Source: Doryteuthis pealeii (Eukaryota > Mollusca > Cephalopoda > Myopsida > Loliginidae). From it: DNA of 64,000 bases. The notes under the pieces are model-generated. The model made no database searches, was not told the DNA's origin, and saw only the letters and a program-made list of their open reading frames with translations. The stretch covers positions 135,006,245 to 135,070,244 of the forward strand of contig CM042139.1 in NCBI GenBank assembly GCA_023376005.1, given 5' to 3'. The translations under genes were made by a program, and so were the position numbers. How positions within the stretch are numbered: position 1 is the first letter of the stretch; each line of letters starts with the position of its first letter. This document shows, one piece after another, positions 57,748-64,000 of the stretch.

Positions 57748-57985
57748 TGTGTAATGGATATCGTCACAGGAACTGGACACGGCAAACAGAAACCCCTGAG
57801 AAATTTATGAATACAACCATTCTCAATCCAGCTAGGGGTAAATAGTAAGACAGATTGGGCGATTAAACCTGTTATGTTAACCGTTCGAGGAGAAGGAATG
57901 TTCTGAACTGAGACTGTTGAACTGCTTAAAAAATTGGCCTTGCGTTGCCTCTGGAATGTTGGGAGACGTTAGGTAAATTCATATT
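57748..57985 (+). repeat. SINE family A, diverged copy
   Basis: TGTGTAATGGATATCGTCAC (head), GAGAAATTTATGAATACAAC, AAATAGTAAGACAGATTGGG, CGAGGAGAAGGAATGTTC, then GCTTAAAAAATTGGCCTTGC and GACGTTAGGTAAATTCATAT. The B box is deleted. Confidence 0.72.
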
Positions 57986-58069
57986 TGTGTGCGTTATTTA
58001 TTTGGTTGAATGGTTGGTTGGTTGATTCCCTAAAGTTTTGTCAGAGTGCTATGTCGAATACATATTTCT

Positions 58070-58255
58070 TACCCCCCCCCCCCAGCATGAGTAGGATGTA
58101 ACGCAAGATTAATTTCTTAAGCGGAGTTTAAAAAACTCAGATTTTTTCCTCTCCTGCTCTATTTGCCTAACCATGTTTAAAGAGCCAAGTCTCCTCTTTT
58201 ATTTACCCAAGGAAGGAGAAATATTGGAGACATACCTTTCCCAAGGTATATTTCT
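58070..58255 (-). repeat. SINE family A, truncated diverged copy
   Basis: Minus orientation: 3' end CAGCATGAGTAGGATGTAAC, AATTTCTTAAGCGGAGTTTA, then TTTAAAGAGCCAAGTCTCCT and ATACCTTTCCCAAGGTATA. Head absent. It lies head-to-head about 85 bp from the 57748 copy's 3' end. Confidence 0.75.
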
Positions 58256-58800
58256 CTTATAAAAGCGAGTAATTCCCCTTCGTGGCATCTTTCGGGTCAA
58301 TGAGGTTTTTTCCGTAATTCATTTCCACTTATTGTGTTGGCTGAATCGAAGATAAGATCTTATTTTGTTTTAAAGTATTTGTTTACAGAAAACAAACAAA
58401 AAGTTTCGCCCTAGAAATGCGTCTACTTTTTACCTACATGCAATGTTAACAATGAAACGAAGTTTCGTGGTGAATTCCTAAGTATTTCTGGTGAGGATCA
58501 ACGAAGGCCAATCATATTCATGTGATGCGCAAAACGCCAATTCGCAAGACAAGCATGAAACCTTCAAAACTCGAAGATGCTCTTCTGTTTTTCCTTCAAC
58601 TTTAGGACATTTACGTGTTTGCCTAGCATAGGTGCATTCAGAAGAAAAAGAAGTGATTAGCATTTATTGGAATTGCAAATTGTCTGTCCGGCATTGTCAA
58701 TGTCATGAGCGTCAGAGATTTCCTATTCGGACACAATGCAGAGAGCGAAAGCCTAGGTATGCTGAACGGGAATCGCGTGTAGATCAAGATACATTCAGAA
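58256..58800. other. Stretch without a recognised gene, up to the gap
   Basis: Frames on both strands (58478-58663 minus; 58632 into the gap, plus) overlap each other and lack family features. A gene truncated by the gap cannot be excluded. Confidence 0.45.
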
Positions 58801-59000
58801 NNNNNNNNNNNNNNNNNNNNNNNNNNNNNNNNNNNNNNNNNNNNNNNNNNNNNNNNNNNNNNNNNNNNNNNNNNNNNNNNNNNNNNNNNNNNNNNNNNNN
58901 NNNNNNNNNNNNNNNNNNNNNNNNNNNNNNNNNNNNNNNNNNNNNNNNNNNNNNNNNNNNNNNNNNNNNNNNNNNNNNNNNNNNNNNNNNNNNNNNNNNN
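58801..59000. other. Assembly gap (200 N)
   Basis: Exactly 200 N, twice the length of the other gap. The third copy of the palindrome's inner part starts right after it. Confidence 1.
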
Positions 59001-59400
59001 TGGTTCTAGTACGTAAATTAGACGGAGAAGTCTATTGTCGTATCAGCCGGACAGCGATAGAGTCTATCAACTTTTCTTAAGCGCTAGATCAGGGAGATTG
59101 TTTTTTGCATTTGAGGTGGAGCATCACACCTACCATCAACTTCCCTTTTTACCGCACAGATCTAAGATATGCTACTCATACGCTGAGTTGGCGAGCGCTG
59201 TTTCGAACCTTGACCTATGGTTTCTTGGTGGATTATCTACCGACAGCTGTGGGACGAATATGTTCATATCTTTCTCAGGGGTCCGAAATGAACCAACCAG
59301 CGTGACTGCCGTTCGAACTCGCTAACTCCCATATCGTAGTCCAGCGCGATAGATACATCACCACAAGAAATCCTCACAGTCACTTTCAGATACATTTCCT
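59001..59400 (-). repeat. Nested SINEs B and C, incomplete at the gap (third copy)
   Basis: Direct copy of 28882-29275; the family B tail is lost in the gap. Confidence 0.75.
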
Positions 59401-60464
59401 TTTGTGCCTTTTACAGTTAAAACGTCTGGTGTTCTCAACCTTAAAAGACTCCTTACTCCACCAGATTGGTTCTATGTTGGCGGGTATACAAGCAAACCCT
59501 GTGACGTTGAATGTCTATTTTAGATTTTTCCTTCATTATCCATTTTCTATTCTTTTGCCCACAATTTCAAATAAGAAATGAAAGACTTTCTTTAAGAATA
59601 AACACTTTGTTTATTAAAATAATTATGAAAATGTTTTTAAAACTCTTGTCCAGATGAGCTTTGTTTTACAAGTAGTTGTCTCGTAAACAATCTTAATATA
59701 AATGTAATTCCTTCAACCTAATAATCTGACAAAAAATGAAATAATATCATTCTTAAATAAAGTAAAGCCATTTAGTTGCAATGTCATGTAATGTGATAGC
59801 CTCTGCGATTAAGTGATTTAATTGCCATGAAAAAAACCGTTTTTATATCTAACACTCGCATTTACTTACAATCTAACCAGCAATAGCATCAATCTATCTA
59901 TCTATCTTTATATGTTCTTATCTATATATCTATCTAAGCTGGACCGATTACTTTTCATCACTTTCAAATATATCCCTCTACTTATCTATCTCAATTTGTA
60001 CATATCTAACTATCTCAGTCTGGTTATCGTCAAGTCACGTTGACAGCAGCGGTGAGTGTGTTCAAGATTTTTATGGGTGACCATTTAAACAAGAGTAGTG
60101 CACTGTAAGAAACATAATTAAAAATGATTTGATCTGGCATTAAATGAATCGAAAACGGTTGATATATCGTGAAACAAATCATATCTCAGCCTATTTATAT
60201 CTATCTATCTCGGTCTGTTGATATCTATCTTTTTATCTCATAAAAAAATAGGGACACTGGCTAACTATACCTTTCTCTTGATACTTATGTACAAGTCAAA
60301 ATAGACGAGAAGCCCTCTGAAAAAATTATCATATACAGAGAGCACAATATCACCATTGGATGGTGTACTTTTTCAAGTACAAAACATTATTTTCATATAG
60401 TCTCCAGCATTGACAAGGGATTTTCATCATCGATGAACAAGAATTTGTACTAGTAGTGAATAAC

Positions 60465-60640
60465 CTCTCCATTCGAGCAAGATAAGTTTTTAAGCGTTGT
60501 TTAATGAAGTTTAATTTAAAGTTTTCCTTCCCCTAGACAAGTTGCCATAGCAAGGTTAAAAAGCAGGGTTTGTCCTACTATTTACCCATTATAGGAGAAT
60601 AGTTGGATTCATACCTTTCTCAGATCTATGTGAAATATAA
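60465..60640 (-). repeat. SINE family A, truncated copy (third copy)
   Basis: Direct copy of 30350-30535. Confidence 0.82.
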
Positions 60641-62675
60641 CAGTTGTACATGATGAAGTACCAAGAAAATCCAAGAGGTTCCAGACCCAGAAGAATAGAG
60701 AGTTTTCCAAGCATTAAAGCAAGCCTCGTCTAGTATTTGAAATCGTATCACTGTGTCCAATAACTGTTGCACGATAGACGCCTTTGTACTAGTAGAGTAA
60801 TCCCAAATTTTCACAGCAGCAATGACTCTCTTTATGAGGAAATTGTTGTTCCCGTAGCCAATCTATCTATCTATATCATGAGAAATATGTACACTGTTTA
60901 ACAATAACTTCCACTTCATAATTACATATATTACCGAAAATATATACGATACTAACCCATAAAGTAATGTCTGCTATTCATTTCCATGGAAAGTACAGAA
61001 TATACTGGGAGTAAGATAATACCAATGGTGAGAGTTAACTTTCAGCTATAAAACCACTATTTTCCACGATCCCGCCTCCATTCTTTATGCATTTTTGTCG
61101 GTCATGAACAGATCTCACGCAAAAAGACCACTTCAAGGTCATTGTCATAAAAAAGGGGTAATTTGCGTAGTGCATGCAAATGAGGTACAGGGCACTCCAA
61201 AATTAATGTCTCCTTTTTATTTGCAAGAAAGCTACAACATGCTTGGTGGAAGGAGAAAATGCCTATGACCAATATCATTTGTCGACAGTCATCACCATTG
61301 ACGAGGAATTATTTGACTACATGCTGCTCCCATGAAATTATGTTCCAGCAAATGAAGCCCAGTCTTTCCTGTCGTTCGTGTGTTACATAATTCATAGCTT
61401 ACCTATAAATTATGTACGGTAGTATAGAAAGTAAAAAGATAACGGTAATTTTGAATCATATAAAAAAGCGTACAAGTAAATTTACAGGGCTTGGCTTGTT
61501 GCTGACCTTGTACTTGGTCTCCGTTTGTGCAAAGCAATTGGTGAGAACGGGAAGAATACTTAGAAAAAGGAGTTTTAGCTTAGTTTTCACAGGAGACTGA
61601 CGTGTCTCCAAACATGACGATTTCTCCACGCATATTGGTTTAACTTGAGCTGGATAAATATGCGGCAAATGTGGAGAGAGAAACCACGAACGTAGTGGTT
61701 CGAAGCGGGCACGACTGTGTTTGGCATGCAGAATGAGATCAGAGGCGAGTGGGGAGATTGAACTCACATCCTCCTAATCGTGAGTCGTGGCCTGACGCAT
61801 TGGAATTGCTAAACTGTCCAAAGTGGCCCGGATGTGAAGAATTGACGCATGCTGATTAGTGTTGGACGTGCTGCACGGGCAGGTCAGAGTAAGGAGCCCG
61901 GATGAACACTGTAATTGTGTATTTATTGACCAGCCCTGACAAACCAGGGGAAAAGCTTGCAGTAGCATTTTGGCTGTTGCGACGAGTGGACGGGAGACAA
62001 TATATTTTAATAGTGTTGGTGAGAAGAGTGCAGCATTGCTGGGAGAGATTGTTTCCGACTAAACACTTGGTCAGTTGAGAGAGTAAAAGCGTCGGGCTTA
62101 ACTGTGCCCCCCCCCAGAGAACATTCTTATTAGAATTCCCTCATGTGTTCGTTACTAAGAACATTAACGGAGACTAAGATGAAGTACCAAGAAAATCCAA
62201 AAAGTTCCAGGCCTAGAAGAACAGAGAGAATAAGGTAAGTATTATAAGATGGTGAAAGTTTCCAATAATGTGTTGACAGATATGCATTGCTAACATCAAA
62301 ACATATCTAACTGTATATAAAAGACGCATTCTGTATGTATGCCTGTATGTATGTGTGTTTGCTTGTACAATGACAGAGTACACGTCTTTTTATAAAAGAA
62401 TTTGGTGGAGACCATCAAAGACTAAAGATAAATAAATTACACACTCTATTTTTTTCTAGAGAGTATCAAAATACTTTTTTATTAGCTAAATAAGTATATA
62501 AGGGTATAAATCAATAATATATTAAAAAAACTAATTAAAACCAATTGAAAAAAGAAAACAAATGAACAAAGTATAAAACGTTATAAAAAGCAAAAAGAAA
62601 ATAATACAAGCAAGAAAAATAACAAAATGTGAAGAATAATAAAACAAATATATACATACAAAAATAAGTTTATTA

Positions 62676-62692
62676 ACACACACACACACACA

Positions 62693-62748
<56 letters not shown>

Positions 62749-62776
62749 TATATATTATATATATATATATATATAT
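62676..62776. repeat. (CA)n plus (TA)n compound microsatellite (third copy)
   Basis: The most regular of the three versions, with one CC interruption in the CA part and short TTA breaks in the TA part. Confidence 0.96.
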
Positions 62777-63509
62777 GAGAGACTTATTCTTAACTTTTTA
62801 AATACCGGGTAACGTCGGGTAACTCTGCTAGTATCTTAAAAGGACTCCAATAGAAATGTCAATATTCTTAAATACTTTGTATATTCTATCTAATGGTATT
62901 ATAATGTTTCCTATATTTATTGGAGTTCCCCTGCAAATCAATAGGAAGCTTTACTTTCGGGGCTTCCATTAATTTCATTTCTATAGATTTCCCACCCTAT
63001 TTATACGAATAGATTAGTGCCTATTCTCCAAGACCACTCATTCCTCACTTAGCATTCAAGAGGTTTGTCCTTGAAATGCTCAGTTGATAACCCCCACCGT
63101 ACAGCATTAATCTGGATGTGTTATCCTGACACGTTAGGGATCGCGTTGGGAAAGAGAAAGGCAGGGATCATCTTATTTATTTCAACTTATATACGTCGCC
63201 TAACGAAGCAGCACAGTCGTCCGGAGATGCTGGGATTGTAAACTTCCTGACCTATCCATACATCTAACACTGAACTATTTCTTTCTCTGGTGAACCGGTC
63301 CTTAGAAGGAAATTTCTGAAGTTCACATATCAACGTTAATGCGGTTCGAACAAGATAACCACATCAGAAACATTCAGCATCTCACAGTGCTTGTTAACAG
63401 CAACCATGATACGACTAATTGTCCAGAGTCTATACATCAACAACTAAACTGTTTGACCATGTCAAGATCCGGTTGGAAATACACTTCGACACGGTGAATG
63501 ATGTGCTAA

Positions 63510-63972
63510 GCCGAAAAACATCATCCGATGTGATTCTAAATAAATCATCCGATGTTATTTTAAATTCATCATCCGATGTGATTTTTAAAACATCATCATT
63601 ATCTCCAGCTATGTATCACTACTGTTATTCTACAAGGATGGCTTACATTAAAAGACCCACCAAGGTTAATAGCCCATAAAACAAAAAAACAAACAAACCA
63701 AACAAAATCATCATCAAATATGTGATATGTGATTTTAAATCATTTCACATGGGATTCTAAAAATCATTTTAAAAATCATCACGAGATATAATCTTTTTAA
63801 ATCATAATTTTTAAAATGATCATCAAATATGATTTTTAAAATCACCACTTCAAAATCAAGATCAAATGTGATTTCTAAAATCAGTTTAAAAATCATCAGA
63901 TGTGATTTTTAAAATCATCATTTAAAAAATTATCAGCAGGTTTGATTTTAAATTTATCCTCTTTAAAATCAT
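63510..63972 (+). repeat. AAATCATC minisatellite (third copy)
   Basis: Direct copy of 33395-33848, slightly longer because bases missing in the left arm are present here (AAATTCATCATCCGATG). Confidence 0.85.
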
Positions 63973-64000
63973 GATCAGGTGTTCGATTCCGGTCCCCGCC

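Larger units (their letters stand above)
59001..64000 (+). repeat. Third, direct copy of 28882-33875
   Basis: Collinear over its full length: TGGTTCTAGTACG at 59001 and 28882; truncated SINE A at 60465 and 30350; CA/TA array at 62676 and 32560; ATC-rich minisatellite at 63510 and 33395; CCGGTCCCCGC at the very end and at 33866-33876. Differences are mostly single-base indels, and this copy is usually the more regular (for example GGACCGATTACTT without the AAAA insertion found at 29825). Confidence 0.93.

Noticed and set aside
58632..59009. 125-codon frame crossing the 200-N gap
   Set aside because: More than half of it is N; the real part has no family features and the two sides belong to different contigs.

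Overview
This window is repeat-dominated, intergenic eukaryotic DNA with low GC content. I find no intact host protein-coding gene, no tRNA or rRNA gene and no CRISPR array. The content suggests a cephalopod mollusc, perhaps an octopus. The basis is many long (TA)n arrays, several tRNA-headed SINE families (one present at eight independent loci), Penelope-like, RTE/jockey-like, Tc1-like and Helitron fragments, and very few open frames. This taxonomic call is inference from repeat style, not from a marker gene. Nearly every open frame is a microsatellite translation or a piece of a decayed transposable element.

Layout. 1-9880 is single-copy: a Penelope-like 3' end between two TA arrays, SINEs, a TA-flanked MITE, two overlapping-type fragments of one reverse-transcriptase C-terminus, a tandem duplication dated by a SINE, and a LINE tail ending in (ATG)n. 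9880-18030 is an inverted repeat (arms about 4 kb, 35-nt spacer at 13826-13860) that runs into a 100-N gap (18041-18140). 18141-49726 is a second, much larger inverted repeat (arms about 15.7 kb, 122-nt spacer at 33874-33995) that starts at that same gap. 49727-58800 is single-copy: a fold-back element, SINEs, a LINE 3' end and a complete-looking small Helitron. After a 200-N gap (58801-59000), 59001-64000 is a third, direct copy of 28882-33875.

The two giant palindromes are more likely fold-back (template plus complement) read or assembly artefacts than biology. Their arms end at assembly gaps, and they differ mainly by one-base indels and shattered TA arrays. The third copy lies in a separate contig and reads more cleanly. 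Every feature inside 18141-49726 should therefore be counted once; partner positions sum to roughly 67870-67920. In the first palindrome they sum to roughly 27690-27910.

The elements form a layered record of insertions. A SINE lies inside a Tc1 relic with a 12-bp target duplication. One SINE lies inside another SINE. A SINE lies in only one unit of a tandem duplication. A SINE and a LINE tail interrupt an AT-rich degenerate minisatellite. A 644-bp Helitron sits exactly inside a TA array. The most unusual object is a GC-rich segment of about 245 bp (22975-23219, mirrored at 44704-44951) built as a chain of about ten hairpins. An 8-bp closing stem encloses five of them. It is carried by one Helitron-like copy and absent from its relative at 54770-55413.
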